DNA of 41,258 nucleotides from NCBI GenBank assembly GCA_938049075.1, contig CALICZ010000127.1, positions 1 through 41,258 on the forward strand. Reading direction: 5' to 3'. Shown here piece after piece: positions 1-6,322 of this stretch (position 1 is the first letter of the stretch; each line of letters begins with the position of its first letter). The notes below the pieces were generated by a model that was not told where the DNA came from, did no database searches, and saw only the letters and a list, made by a program, of their open reading frames with translations. A program made the translations under genes and the position numbers. The stretch is from an uncultured Candidatus Saccharibacteria bacterium. Lineage in GTDB: Bacteria > Patescibacteriota > Saccharimonadia > Saccharimonadales > Saccharimonadaceae.

Positions 1-55
1 CCCCCCTAGGGGAGGGCCACGCGCACGCACAGACGCCAGGAGGAGAGGAGCGAGC
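1..55. repeat. Left copy of 55-bp terminal direct repeat
   Basis: Bases 1-55 are identical to 41204-41258. It begins with the palindrome CCCCTAGGGG and continues as a purine-rich GAGG/GAGC tract. The most economical reading is an overlap left when a circular or circularly permuted genome was assembled. A length of 55 is also a common assembly k-mer, so it need not be a biological terminal repeat. The unique circle is 41203 bp. Confidence 0.9.
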
Positions 56-827
56 GAGCAGCGTGTGGAATGATACATGCATTAGGTATCGCACAAGGGC
101 ATTGAGAGGCTGTAGGATCGCGAGAAGCTATGGGATATGAGGTATAACTCATGTTGGGTAATGATTGCATACTTCCGATAATGGAGATTGTACGAAGTTA
201 AAGCAGCTAACAGGGGTAGAATGTGTGGGGATGACGGAGATTAGCGATAGAATGTGGCAGATTACAGTGGTTGTGTAGCTGTCAAGCCCTGCTCTCGTCA
301 AGCCATTTAGCGTGTAATATTCACAATTTGGTGCATAAATTGCGCCTAACATGCGTGTGACACTGGGATTTAGCTTATTTTATTAATAGTTCTTAATTTG
401 TCTATTGTGTTTGTTCGTGTATTTGCTGTTAGTTCTTCGTTTGTTGTGGTTGATATGTTGGTTGTAGCTACTTACTTGGTTGTTTACGTATCTATCGTAG
501 TTACTTGGTTAGTTATTCTTGGTTGGTTAGGTTAGGCTGATTAATCTAATGTATTTGTTACTAGCTTGGGTGTTGATGTGTTTGATTCATCTAATGTGTG
601 TATCGTGTTTGTCTATAGCTTGGTTGATAGTTCTTAGTTCATTGTGTTTACTGAGTCTGTCGTGTTGGTTATTAGTGATTCATCTAATGTATTTATGTGT
701 AGGTTATTAGTTGTTTGGTTGGTTGTGTATGTAATGTATGTATCTATGTATGAGGGGCGAGCTAGCTACCAGTACTATGCATTACAAGATAGTGAATAGT
801 AGGTGCTAGACATCAGGTAGATATAAG
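56..827. other. Left non-coding region, G/T-rich on the + strand
   Basis: No convincing gene is seen here; the minus-strand open frames are low-complexity shadows without good ribosome binding sites. From about 361 to 760 the + strand is strikingly rich in T and G and poor in C. It is built from loosely repeated words such as TTGGTTG, TTATTAGT, GTGTTTG and ATCTAATGT. With 40815-41203 it forms the divergent intergenic region between the rightward early genes and the leftward late genes. It could hold the packaging site, the physical ends or regulatory sites, but nothing in the sequence decides between them. Confidence 0.6.
539..694 (+). repeat. Three spaced copies of GATTNATCTAATGTRT
   Basis: Near-identical direct repeats lie at 539-554, 584-599 and 677-692, at intervals of 45 and 93 bp. 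The first and third copies continue as TT. They sit in the G/T-rich tract upstream of the first early promoter. They could be protein-binding iterons or the remains of local duplications. The number and conservation are modest, so the function is unknown. Confidence 0.5.
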
Positions 828-836
828 TTATCCACA
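828..836 (+). promoter_or_regulatory. DnaA box (TTATCCACA)
   Basis: This is a perfect match to the bacterial DnaA-box consensus TTATNCACA. It lies about 50 bp upstream of the -35 of the first early promoter. A second perfect box is next to the promoter near 2731. Host DnaA binding is an inference; a single perfect match in 41 kb can arise by chance. Confidence 0.45.
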
Positions 837-886
837 GAGCTAACAGTGGTGGAGTGAGAAAGTCAAAGAAAAATGCACAAAAGGGG

Positions 887-915
887 TTGCAAAAGAGAGA
901 ATGAGGGAGTACTAT
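887..915 (+). promoter_or_regulatory. Sigma70-type promoter of first early operon
   Basis: A TTGCAA -35 (887-892) and TACTAT -10 (910-915) are separated by exactly 17 bp. The -35 is preceded by AAAAGGGG, a feature shared with the promoters at 2731, 10339, 11092 and 13384. Transcription would start near 922 and read into the gene at 957. Confidence 0.7.
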
Positions 916-956
916 AAGGACAGAACAAAAGAGAACGCAAGAAGGAGACAAAAGCA

Positions 957-1286
957 ATGTGGACAGTACCAGAACGAGAGACAACGAAGCGAGAAGGTTT
1001 CGAAGGGTTTCTAGACAAATCAATCGATCGGCACGGTTTCTGGCTTAAGAACCATCGCAACATTATCCAGGATTACCTGGAGGTCTACAGAGACAATGGC
1101 TGGAGCTGGGACACCATCCAAGCTGATCTAAAGAACTTTGATAGCCCGCTGCTCAAGAATGTATACAAACTAATCGACTTAGCACGTAAGGAAGCATACA
1201 AGGTTTACGGTAAGGATGTTACAGATCTTGACTACATCGACCAACTAGAGTGCACCAGCCGAGCATTAGATCAACTAGACGACTAA
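957..1286 (+). CDS. Early protein of unknown function, paralogue of the next gene
   Basis: This is the first gene of the rightward block, 109 residues, with an AGAAGGAGA-type ribosome binding site just upstream. I do not recognise the family. Residues about 27-108 align over their length with the C-terminal half of the following 209-residue protein. Shared positions include a K-HR--I-[QE][DE]Y--V start, a GW/HW turn and a final R/QLE-D stretch, so the two genes derive from a duplication. It is predicted soluble and helical. The segment around residues 47-56 (NGWSWDTIQADL) resembles the core of the DUF4214 repeats in the phage endolysin, which may be convergence. Its position behind the first promoter suggests an immediate-early role, possibly host takeover. 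Confidence 0.75.
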   Translation: MWTVPERETTKREGFEGFLDKSIDRHGFWLKNHRNIIQDYLEVYRDNGWSWDTIQADLKNFDSPLLKNVYKLIDLARKEAYKVYGKDVTDLDYIDQLECTSRALDQLDD

Positions 1287-1329
1287 CTATCACCAATAAA
1301 GCAACTATAAAGGAATAAAGGATAAAGCA

Positions 1330-1959
1330 ATGAACTACTACTACATCAACACAACAACTGAATACGACGAAGTTATGAACTGGAACGGTGAGACATTCGT
1401 AGAATACGGCCCAAATGTTGTGAGTATTAAGCAGTATGACACTATGGAGCAGGCGCTAGCTGCTTGGGATGAGGCTGTCAAGACAGCGCGAGACATGAAC
1501 GCACAGAGTGTACAAATCACAAAGGTAGAGCTGGCTACTGAGACACTGGCAGTGAGTGACAAGGTAGTAAAGCGTATCGAACTAAAGGGCTACAAGACAG
1601 ATAAAGAACACTTTGAGCTGATGCTAAAGCTTACCAAGAAAGCACGGGGCGACTACTTGATCAAGCATCGTGACCTCATCGAAGAGTACGTGACTGTTTG
1701 GGCTGATGGTCGACACTGGGGGCAAGTAACTACTGAGCTTGAGGATGAAAACAGCACCATTTACAAGCAGGTTAATGCACTTATCTCTATAGCCAAGGCT
1801 TACGCTTACGATGACTACAAGACAGACATAGAGGAGTTGAGCGAGGCAGCTCGTATGCGGTGTGTGTTCAGGGCTGTGGCTTTCCTACAGATGGAGGACA
1901 GCAAGCAGATGGCAAAGGCTAAAGTGCAGTACGGCGTTGATTGGGCTTTAGTATTCTAG
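1330..1959 (+). CDS. Early protein of unknown function, two-part
   Basis: 209 residues, with a ribosome binding site (AAAGGATAAAGCA) ahead of the ATG. The N-terminal part (about 1-75) has repeated Tyr residues and an alternating pattern typical of a small alpha/beta domain. The C-terminal part (about 110-195) is homologous to the whole preceding gene product, beginning near YLIKHRDLIEEYV. The pair therefore looks like a duplication in which this copy gained an extra N-terminal domain. The gene is followed by a terminator-like hairpin, so the two genes form a short early operon. I do not recognise a known family. Confidence 0.75.
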   Translation: MNYYYINTTTEYDEVMNWNGETFVEYGPNVVSIKQYDTMEQALAAWDEAVKTARDMNAQSVQITKVELATETLAVSDKVVKRIELKGYKTDKEHFELMLKLTKKARGDYLIKHRDLIEEYVTVWADGRHWGQVTTELEDENSTIYKQVNALISIAKAYAYDDYKTDIEELSEAARMRCVFRAVAFLQMEDSKQMAKAKVQYGVDWALVF

Positions 1960-1980
1960 GATAGGACTACAGAGGGTAAG

Positions 1981-2011
1981 GCATCAGTGAACAGCTGGTG
2001 CTTTTCTCTTT
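1981..2011 (+). terminator. Rho-independent-type terminator after the first early operon
   Basis: Arms GCATCAG (1981-1987) and CTGGTGC (1995-2001) pair with one T-G wobble around a 7-base loop, followed directly by TTTTCTCTTT. It is placed 21 bases after the stop codon of the 209-residue protein. Confidence 0.55.
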
Positions 2012-2029
2012 GGTGTCTAACGCAAATAA

Positions 2030-2086
2030 CCACACGTGGTGGTGTGGGATAAAAGGTAATCATACATATTATGGGTGATATGTATG
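2030..2086. repeat. Two inverted repeats in the 1960-2238 gap
   Basis: CCACAC (2030-2035) pairs with GTGTGG (2042-2047). CATACATAT (2061-2069) pairs perfectly with ATATGTATG (2078-2086) around an 8-base spacer. The second, 9 bp and AT-rich, could be an operator or a cruciform. It lies between a rightward operon end and the end of a leftward gene, so it could also act on leftward read-through RNA. I see no gene between 1960 and 2238. Confidence 0.45.
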
Positions 2087-2238
2087 TGGTTGATTGAATT
2101 TGTATAGGTTATGACTTCTACCAGCGTTTGTGCACATTGGCATCACCTCTATGCATGTATTCGCGGATGATGTCGGCTACTGGGGTTTACAAAGTGCTAG
2201 ATAACCTAGTGCTTACTATTGTAACACTGTGGTTTATA

Positions 2239-2640
2239 TTAGTCTAGAAGGTCTTGTATGTTCACTTTTGCGTGGGCTGTTACTGAGCGCTGGATAGCCT
2301 TGCCGCGTACATGATCTAGAACATAGTGGACATTTTGGGTGGCGATCTTCTCATTTTCAGAGTTTACGAGCTCCTCTAGCCTGTTAGCTGCTGTAATAGC
2401 AGATTGTTGCATGTACATATCTAGGTACTCATTAACGTTTTTAGCACCAGAGGGTTTGAGCATCTCTAGTATCTGCTGTGCTGTGGCGGTTTTAGGGTCT
2501 TGTGGGCGTGGGGTGGCATCAGCCTTGATGACCTCCGCTAACTCCTTGGTGTCTTCCTTGGAGACTCCAGGAGGTGTGAGGAAATCGTAAATGTCTTGGT
2601 GGTCTTTGGTTTGTTTCTTAATCTTTTGAATGTTAGCCAT
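2239..2640 (-). CDS. Isolated leftward gene, possible small terminase-like protein
   Basis: 133 residues on the minus strand, with AAGGA shortly before the start. It is the only leftward gene inside the rightward block. The N-terminus is lysine-rich, the middle helical. The C-terminal stretch (about 100-133, including YVLDHVRGKAIQRS) looks like the end of many phage small terminase subunits, where a helix carries a conserved D/E-x-x-x-GKAxQ motif. This is a by-eye resemblance and the call is tentative. A regulator is the main alternative, because it has its own leftward promoter overlapping a DnaA box and diverges from the next early operon. Another candidate for small terminase lies directly before the large terminase (38580-39014). 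Confidence 0.4.
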   Translation of the reverse strand: MANIQKIKKQTKDHQDIYDFLTPPGVSKEDTKELAEVIKADATPRPQDPKTATAQQILEMLKPSGAKNVNEYLDMYMQQSAITAANRLEELVNSENEKIATQNVHYVLDHVRGKAIQRSVTAHAKVNIQDLLD

Positions 2641-2673
2641 TGTGTGTGTCCTTATTTGTTATGTGTCTACTGT

Positions 2674-2702
2674 ATTATACCACTAGGGTGGGGGTGTGGA
2701 TA
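2674..2702 (-). promoter_or_regulatory. Leftward promoter of the 2239-2640 gene
   Basis: On the minus strand a perfect TATAAT (complement of 2674-2679) is preceded by TGG, an extended -10. A weak -35 TATCCA lies 17 bp upstream (2697-2702). The -35 lies inside the DnaA box at 2695-2703, so a protein bound there would be expected to block this promoter. Confidence 0.55.
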
Positions 2703-2703
2703 A
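2695..2703 (-). promoter_or_regulatory. DnaA box between divergent promoters
   Basis: TGTGGATAA is the complement of TTATCCACA, a perfect DnaA-box match. It overlaps the -35 of the leftward promoter and lies 27 bp upstream of the rightward -35 at 2731. The same box precedes the first early promoter (828-836), in the opposite orientation. Confidence 0.45.
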
Positions 2704-2730
2704 CTTGGGCAATTAAAAGAGAGAAAGGGG

Positions 2731-2759
2731 TTGCATTAAAAGAGAGGACGCGCTACAAT
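2731..2759 (+). promoter_or_regulatory. Rightward promoter of the second early operon
   Basis: TTGCAT (2731-2736) and TACAAT (2754-2759) are spaced by 17 bp, with AAAGGGG directly before the -35 and AGAGAC directly after the -10. The same AATAGAGAC block follows the -10 of the promoter at 10339. Transcription should start near 2766 and serve the small genes up to the helicase at 4106. Confidence 0.75.
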
Positions 2760-2774
2760 AGAGACAGTTCAGAG

Positions 2775-2849
2775 ATGAACAGGAAGCGAAAGCAAGGTGG
2801 CGCAACTCCACCAAGAACCAACTACATAGGGCTTGACCTTCCGCGTTAA
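2775..2849 (+). CDS. Possible 24-residue leader peptide
   Basis: An ATG just after the predicted start of transcription opens a 24-codon frame rich in Arg and Lys, ending TAA. The ribosome binding site is poor (CAGAG). It is followed by a strong hairpin at 2866-2892. It may be a short leader peptide, or just untranslated leader. Confidence 0.25.
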   Translation: MNRKRKQGGATPPRTNYIGLDLPR

Positions 2850-2865
2850 CAATAAAGCCAGATGC

Positions 2866-2892
2866 GTGGGTGAGTATGCGAGGCTCACCCAC
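2866..2892 (+). promoter_or_regulatory. Strong leader hairpin
   Basis: GTGGGTGAG (2866-2874) and CTCACCCAC (2884-2892) form a perfect 9-bp stem with a 9-base loop. There is no T-run after it, so it is not a standard terminator. It lies about 100 bases into the transcript from the promoter at 2731 and just before the first gene with a good ribosome binding site. It may stabilise the mRNA or take part in attenuation. Confidence 0.5.
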
Positions 2893-2916
2893 CCTGACTA
2901 GAGATAAAGGGGTCAC

Positions 2917-3000
2917 ATGACGATAAAGACAACAGGTAGTACATTCAAACTGAACGGCTTACGAGTTGTGGCCGGAGTAGAAGCGATAATAAAAGGTTAA
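2917..3000 (+). CDS. Small hypothetical protein (27 residues)
   Basis: A 28-codon frame starts ATG after AAAGGGG at good spacing and ends TAA at 3000, 14 bases before the next gene. It is basic, with no motif that I recognise. The strong ribosome binding site and tight packing with its neighbours support translation; the small size keeps confidence moderate. Confidence 0.45.
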   Translation: MTIKTTGSTFKLNGLRVVAGVEAIIKG

Positions 3001-3014
3001 ACGGAGATATAACA

Positions 3015-3206
3015 ATGCAAGCACGTAAACAATCATGGATCACAAGCGCAGTAGCATGGGTACTGATGGTGGTAGCATTCACAGCAATTTGCTACGGGTA
3101 CACAGCACCAGACAGTAGCACAGAGCAGCGACAAGCACGAGTAACCTACACATGTAGCACTTACACAAAGGATCATCTAACTAGCTACGAGTGCGACAAA
3201 AACTAA
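3015..3206 (+). CDS. Small single-pass membrane or exported protein
   Basis: 63 residues after GGAGATATAACA. A positively charged start (QARKQ) precedes a hydrophobic helix of about 20 residues (9-29), then a polar tail with two cysteines (about 47 and 60). This fits a bitopic membrane protein with its tail outside the membrane, where the two cysteines could pair. It is the first of several tiny membrane proteins in the early operon (also 3255 and 3746). Such genes often modify the host envelope or block superinfection, but no specific function can be read from the sequence. Confidence 0.6.
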   Translation: MQARKQSWITSAVAWVLMVVAFTAICYGYTAPDSSTEQRQARVTYTCSTYTKDHLTSYECDKN

Positions 3207-3254
3207 CTCACTTGCAAAATACAACTAACTTGATCAATAATAGGAGAACTGAAG

Positions 3255-3479
3255 ATGAAACTCAAAGCAACACTTTACGTACTAGCTGTAACGGCTATCA
3301 CCACATTGCATGCACTTGCTGCCCTCTGGTGTTACCATCACTGGCTAGACAATGTACTAATCCTTATCTTGTCTATCGCTGTTATTCTGTCCTTTGTGGG
3401 CCAAGCGTTACACTGGGGTACGGTATTCACACTGTGGCTTAATTACATGATTTGTCCAGAGCACGCCAATGATAACTAA
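3255..3479 (+). CDS. Small membrane protein with two predicted helices
   Basis: 74 residues after AGGAGAACTGAAG. Two hydrophobic segments (about 5-27 and 33-52, possibly a third near 55-66) are joined by a short WCYHHW turn. The end overlaps the start of the next gene by 11 bases. No family is recognised. It belongs to the early-operon group of small membrane proteins. A holin-like role is unlikely at this early position; effects on the host membrane or superinfection exclusion are more likely. Confidence 0.6.
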   Translation: MKLKATLYVLAVTAITTLHALAALWCYHHWLDNVLILILSIAVILSFVGQALHWGTVFTLWLNYMICPEHANDN

Positions 3480-3732
3480 ATACTACATAGAATCAGTACA
3501 AGGCGATGTGAGGCGTTTCTGGGGCGGTAGGAAGTGGAGACAGTATAGGAGCCGCGCCAAGGAATATAACGCAGCAGGCGACGCCCTACGCGCTCACAAG
3601 GCTATCTGTGAGGAGGGTTACCAGACAAGCGTAGTGGCAACCAACATAGATAGGGACGGCTGGCCAATCATGAGTTGGGATGTCATCAAGACAAACGGGC
3701 TACTAGAACAACAAACCAAGATTAAACTATAG
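3469..3732 (+). CDS. Hypothetical protein, basic
   Basis: 87 residues, starting inside the end of the preceding membrane protein (11-base overlap, probable translational coupling). The N-terminal half is rich in Arg, Lys and Trp (for example RRFWGGRKWRQYRSR), which suggests contact with nucleic acid or membrane phosphates. No family is recognised. Confidence 0.6.
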   Translation: MITKYYIESVQGDVRRFWGGRKWRQYRSRAKEYNAAGDALRAHKAICEEGYQTSVVATNIDRDGWPIMSWDVIKTNGLLEQQTKIKL

Positions 3733-3745
3733 GAGAACTATAACA

Positions 3746-3898
3746 ATGAGTTACGAACAAACAGGTAGTACAAGCAAGATGATCAAGAGCTTTATTAAGG
3801 CAGCATGGCATGAGGCAATGCCTTACGTAGTGGCGTTAGCTTTCGGTGCATGGGGTTTGATCACACTGTGGTTACTTGCACAACCAGGCCAAATTTAG
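3746..3898 (+). CDS. Small membrane protein (50 residues)
   Basis: The ATG follows AGGAGAACTATAACA, the same leader sequence as the gene at 3255. The 51-codon frame ends TAG at 3898. A polar N-terminus is followed by one hydrophobic helix (about 27-46, containing AFGAWGLITLWLL). The exact ribosome binding site and its fit between neighbours support a real gene. Function unknown. Confidence 0.5.
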   Translation: MSYEQTGSTSKMIKSFIKAAWHEAMPYVVALAFGAWGLITLWLLAQPGQI

Positions 3899-3935
3899 TG
3901 AGTAAATCTGAATAGAAAGTAGCAGGTATCGGGAT

Positions 3936-4034
3936 ATGAACAACCAATGGCTGGACGGTATGCGTCGCTGGTGGGCTATGCGGGCATCAAAGATGAATAG
4001 GGCGGGGATGATTTATGGAGCAGTTAGATATTAA
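3936..4034 (+). CDS. Small basic hypothetical protein (32 residues)
   Basis: An ATG at 3936 after AGCAGGTATCGGGAT opens 33 codons ending TAA at 4034, rich in Trp, Met and Arg. It overlaps the following small frame (4015-4116) in another phase, a packing typical of coupled small phage genes. Confidence is limited by its size. Confidence 0.35.
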   Translation: MNNQWLDGMRRWWAMRASKMNRAGMIYGAVRY

Positions 4035-4116
4035 TGATTGTATTGCCATCTGTGAAGCGATTGGCGGATTTGAAAAGAAAAATATAAAGGAAGGGGAAGG
4101 GGAAAGTGAAGTATAA
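4015..4116 (+). CDS. Small acidic hypothetical protein (33 residues)
   Basis: The ATG at 4015 follows GGGGATG and the frame ends TAA at 4116, overlapping the helicase start by 11 bases. The product is acidic at the C-terminus (EGEGESE); that region doubles as the purine-rich ribosome binding site of the helicase. It may be translated to couple helicase expression, or may simply be open by chance. Confidence 0.35.
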   Translation: MEQLDINDCIAICEAIGGFEKKNIKEGEGESEV

Positions 4117-5410
4117 GCTACGGCCATATCAAGAGGAAGCCAAGAACGCAGCGCTTCAACATATTGCATATAGGGAGCGGCCAGGCATTGTGGTGGCCAG
4201 CACCGGGAGCGGCAAGTCTCTTATAATAGCGGCAATTTGTCGTGAGTTAGACGACAATATCATTGTCTTGCAGCCTAACCGTGAGTTGGTTTTGCAGAAT
4301 TACGAGAAGTTCACGAGCTATGCACCAGAGCTTGAAGCGGGGATATATTCAGCCAGTGCTGGGGCTAAAGACATCAGGAAGGTGACATTTGCGACGATTG
4401 GTAGCATCTACAAAAAGCCGGAACTATTCCGTCATTTCAATTACGCTATCCTTGATGAATGCCATGGGTTGAACCCTAAACAACTTGGTAGCACTATGCT
4501 TGGTAAGTTTCTACGAGGGGCAGAGATTGGCAATGTGATTGGACTGACTGCTACGCCATATCGAGTTGATACTGTGTATACGTGGGAGAATGGGCAGCTC
4601 AATGGTAGCGCGGGGCTCAAGATGTTGAATCGTATGGGTAAAAAACCCTTTTTTGGTAACATCTGCTACAAGATTGAACATAAAGAGCTTGAACAAATGG
4701 GATATTTAGCACCCATCAAGTACTACCAAGACAAGACATCCTGGGCAGACCTCAAGGTGAATAGCACAGGGGCTAACTTTACGGATGAATCGGCCAAGGT
4801 GTTTGGTGGGCGTATTATTAGCCGCACAGTACAGGCCATCAACTACGCAGAGAAGCACCACAAGCGGTGTTTGGTATTCTGCCAGACTGTTAGCCAGGCG
4901 GAGAGTATCCAGGAGATTATGCGTGATGAGTTTGGGCTTGAGGTTGGGCTGGTTACAGCCAAGACGCCAGGTAAAGAGCGTGAGGAGCTTGTACGACGCT
5001 TTAAGAGCGGTGAATTGAAAACCATGCTCAATATGGGCGTATTCACTACCGGCTTTGACGTCCCGGAGCTAGATTGCATCGTGATGTCTCGTGCCACTAT
5101 GTCTTTGGCTTTGTGGTATCAGATGATTGGGCGGGGTGTGCGTCTTGATCCTAATGATCCTAATAAGGTGCTACACGTGTATGACATTGCCAATGTGACG
5201 GAGAAGTTAGGGCGAGTGGAGACTATTCGCGTTCAGAAGGAAGCTGGTGGCTTTCGTGATGAGGTGTGGAGTGAGAAGGGCCGGCTGGATAATAAGATCA
5301 TGTACACCTACACGATCAACCGCAAGGGTTCAGACGCCAAGGAAAAGCCAAAGTCTAAACCTAAATACCAAAAGCTTGTGCCACAAGTGGGTACATTCAT
5401 GCGTAAGTAG
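4106..5410 (+). CDS. Superfamily 2 DNA/RNA helicase
   Basis: 434 residues, GTG start after GGAAGGGGAA. The ordered SF2 motifs are clear: motif I ASTGSGKS (31-38), motif II DECH (117-120), motif III TATP (148-151), a second RecA-like half, and motif VI QMIGRGVR near residue 340. The compact UvsW/RAD25-like layout suggests an ATP-driven translocase that unwinds branched DNA or R-loops in replication, recombination or control of initiation. The C-terminus is Lys-rich. It is the last gene of the second early operon and is followed at once by a terminator. The exact substrate cannot be read from sequence. Confidence 0.9.
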   Translation: MKYKLRPYQEEAKNAALQHIAYRERPGIVVASTGSGKSLIIAAICRELDDNIIVLQPNRELVLQNYEKFTSYAPELEAGIYSASAGAKDIRKVTFATIGSIYKKPELFRHFNYAILDECHGLNPKQLGSTMLGKFLRGAEIGNVIGLTATPYRVDTVYTWENGQLNGSAGLKMLNRMGKKPFFGNICYKIEHKELEQMGYLAPIKYYQDKTSWADLKVNSTGANFTDESAKVFGGRIISRTVQAINYAEKHHKRCLVFCQTVSQAESIQEIMRDEFGLEVGLVTAKTPGKEREELVRRFKSGELKTMLNMGVFTTGFDVPELDCIVMSRATMSLALWYQMIGRGVRLDPNDPNKVLHVYDIANVTEKLGRVETIRVQKEAGGFRDEVWSEKGRLDNKIMYTYTINRKGSDAKEKPKSKPKYQKLVPQVGTFMRK

Positions 5411-5434
5411 GCCTACAATTGCGTTTACACATTG

Positions 5435-5459
5435 AGATGGGAGTTTACCCATCTTTTTG
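5435..5459 (+). terminator. Rho-independent terminator after the SF2 helicase
   Basis: A perfect stem AGATGGG (5435-5441) / CCCATCT (5448-5454) with a 6-base loop is followed by TTTTTGTGTTT. It lies 24 bases after the helicase stop codon and before the replication-operon promoter. Confidence 0.8.
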
Positions 5460-5502
5460 TGTTTGGCTTATTCTGTAGCTTCTCACGCTGTCTGAGCGGG
5501 TA

Positions 5503-5531
5503 TTGCCCTATTGCAATGTGAGTGCTATTAT
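5503..5531 (+). promoter_or_regulatory. Promoter of the replication operon
   Basis: TTGCCC (5503-5508) and TATTAT (5526-5531) are separated by 17 bp. The palindrome TTGATATCAA (5535-5544) covers the predicted start of transcription and could be an operator. It lies between the terminator at 5435 and the first replication gene at 5570. Unlike the other promoters it lacks GGGG before the -35. Confidence 0.55.
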
Positions 5532-5569
5532 CAGATTGATATCAATTTTAGCACTACAAAGGAGAGCTA

Positions 5570-6034
5570 GTGGATAAAAATACTAATATCAAATTGAGGA
5601 AGCCCCGTGCATTGAGTACAAAGCACTATTTGCTGTGCGAGCCATACATGGCTATACGGTATGGACTCCAGGCGGGTATGGTGTGGGCGGCGCTGGTTGA
5701 TTTTAGCAATGAGCGCGATATGGGCACTGGGTTCAAGATTTCCTACGAAGAGCTGGCTATTAAGACAGCTACTGTGGGTTATTCTGCTTGCAAACGGTTG
5801 TGCCGTCTGTTTTGTGCGGATGGTTGGCTAGAGGACAAGCGGGGAAATCTATACTACCCTGAATACCGTATAGCCCGTATACCACCAAAGGTTAGTAGGG
5901 ACTTGAACGACAAGCGACTTACAAAGCCTAGTAAGTTCGGCAAGGGCAATTACAAATCAAATGGTGCATACAGTCATAAGCGCCAGAGAAAATTAGATAA
6001 TTTGATTAAACAGATAAAGGAAGATGAGGAGTAA
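5570..6034 (+). CDS. Winged-helix protein of the replication operon
   Basis: 154 residues, GTG start after AAAGGAGAGCTA. Residues about 15-100 have the order seen in phage replication-protein N-termini: a helix opening with STKHYLLCEPYMAI, a VWAAL helix, a helix-turn-helix near SYEELAIKTATVGYSACKR, then a GWLEDKRG beta-wing. The C-terminus is strongly basic (Lys, Arg and Gln), fitting DNA binding. It is the first of three consecutive genes with this fold and could bind the origin repeats or regulate the operon. It lacks the C-terminal domain found in the third. The family assignment is inferred from pattern only. Confidence 0.6.
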   Translation: MDKNTNIKLRKPRALSTKHYLLCEPYMAIRYGLQAGMVWAALVDFSNERDMGTGFKISYEELAIKTATVGYSACKRLCRLFCADGWLEDKRGNLYYPEYRIARIPPKVSRDLNDKRLTKPSKFGKGNYKSNGAYSHKRQRKLDNLIKQIKEDEE

Positions 6035-6039
6035 GAGAT

Positions 6040-6318
6040 ATGGAGCTTGATCCACGAGTGACAGAGGAGCACGGTATAGTAGCTGGGCTGCTCATGCCAG
6101 ACTGGAATTTTATGGTAGTGAATTACCACGACGGTAACTATTTCTATGAGACGTCAGTGGCTGAATGCCAGAGGTTTTTGCCTATGAAAACAACATTTAA
6201 GGAAATCAAAGATGCTATAGTGAGCCTAGAGGAGGACGGGTACATCGAGACTATTGGGTTCACTAGGTCTATGCCAGCAGAAAATAAATTTAAAGTAACG
6301 ACCCACAGCAAGGAGTAG
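6040..6318 (+). CDS. Small winged-helix-like protein
   Basis: 92 residues, starting 5 bases after the previous stop. It looks like a shortened relative of its neighbours: a GIVAGLLMP helix, then TTFKEIKDAIVSLEEDGYIETIG, which matches the recognition helix and wing of the flanking proteins (compare KQIKRCVKTLIDDGWITVV in the next gene). It has no basic tail. It may be a duplicated and reduced copy acting as partner or antagonist at the origin. Confidence 0.55.
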   Translation: MELDPRVTEEHGIVAGLLMPDWNFMVVNYHDGNYFYETSVAECQRFLPMKTTFKEIKDAIVSLEEDGYIETIGFTRSMPAENKFKVTTHSKE

Positions 6319-6322
6319 AGAA

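Noticed and set aside
1..55. 55-bp terminal repeat as a phage direct terminal repeat
   Set aside because: The length equals a common assembly k-mer and only one copy of the junction is needed; biological ends need read data.
361..760. CRISPR-like array in the repeated G/T-rich tract
   Set aside because: Repeats are short, imperfect and irregularly spaced (45 and 93 bp), with no uniform spacers and no cas genes.
863..1063. Minus-strand open frame with Leu/Phe/Ser-rich product
   Set aside because: It lies over the first early promoter and gene, has no ribosome binding site, and its composition only mirrors the purine-rich + strand.
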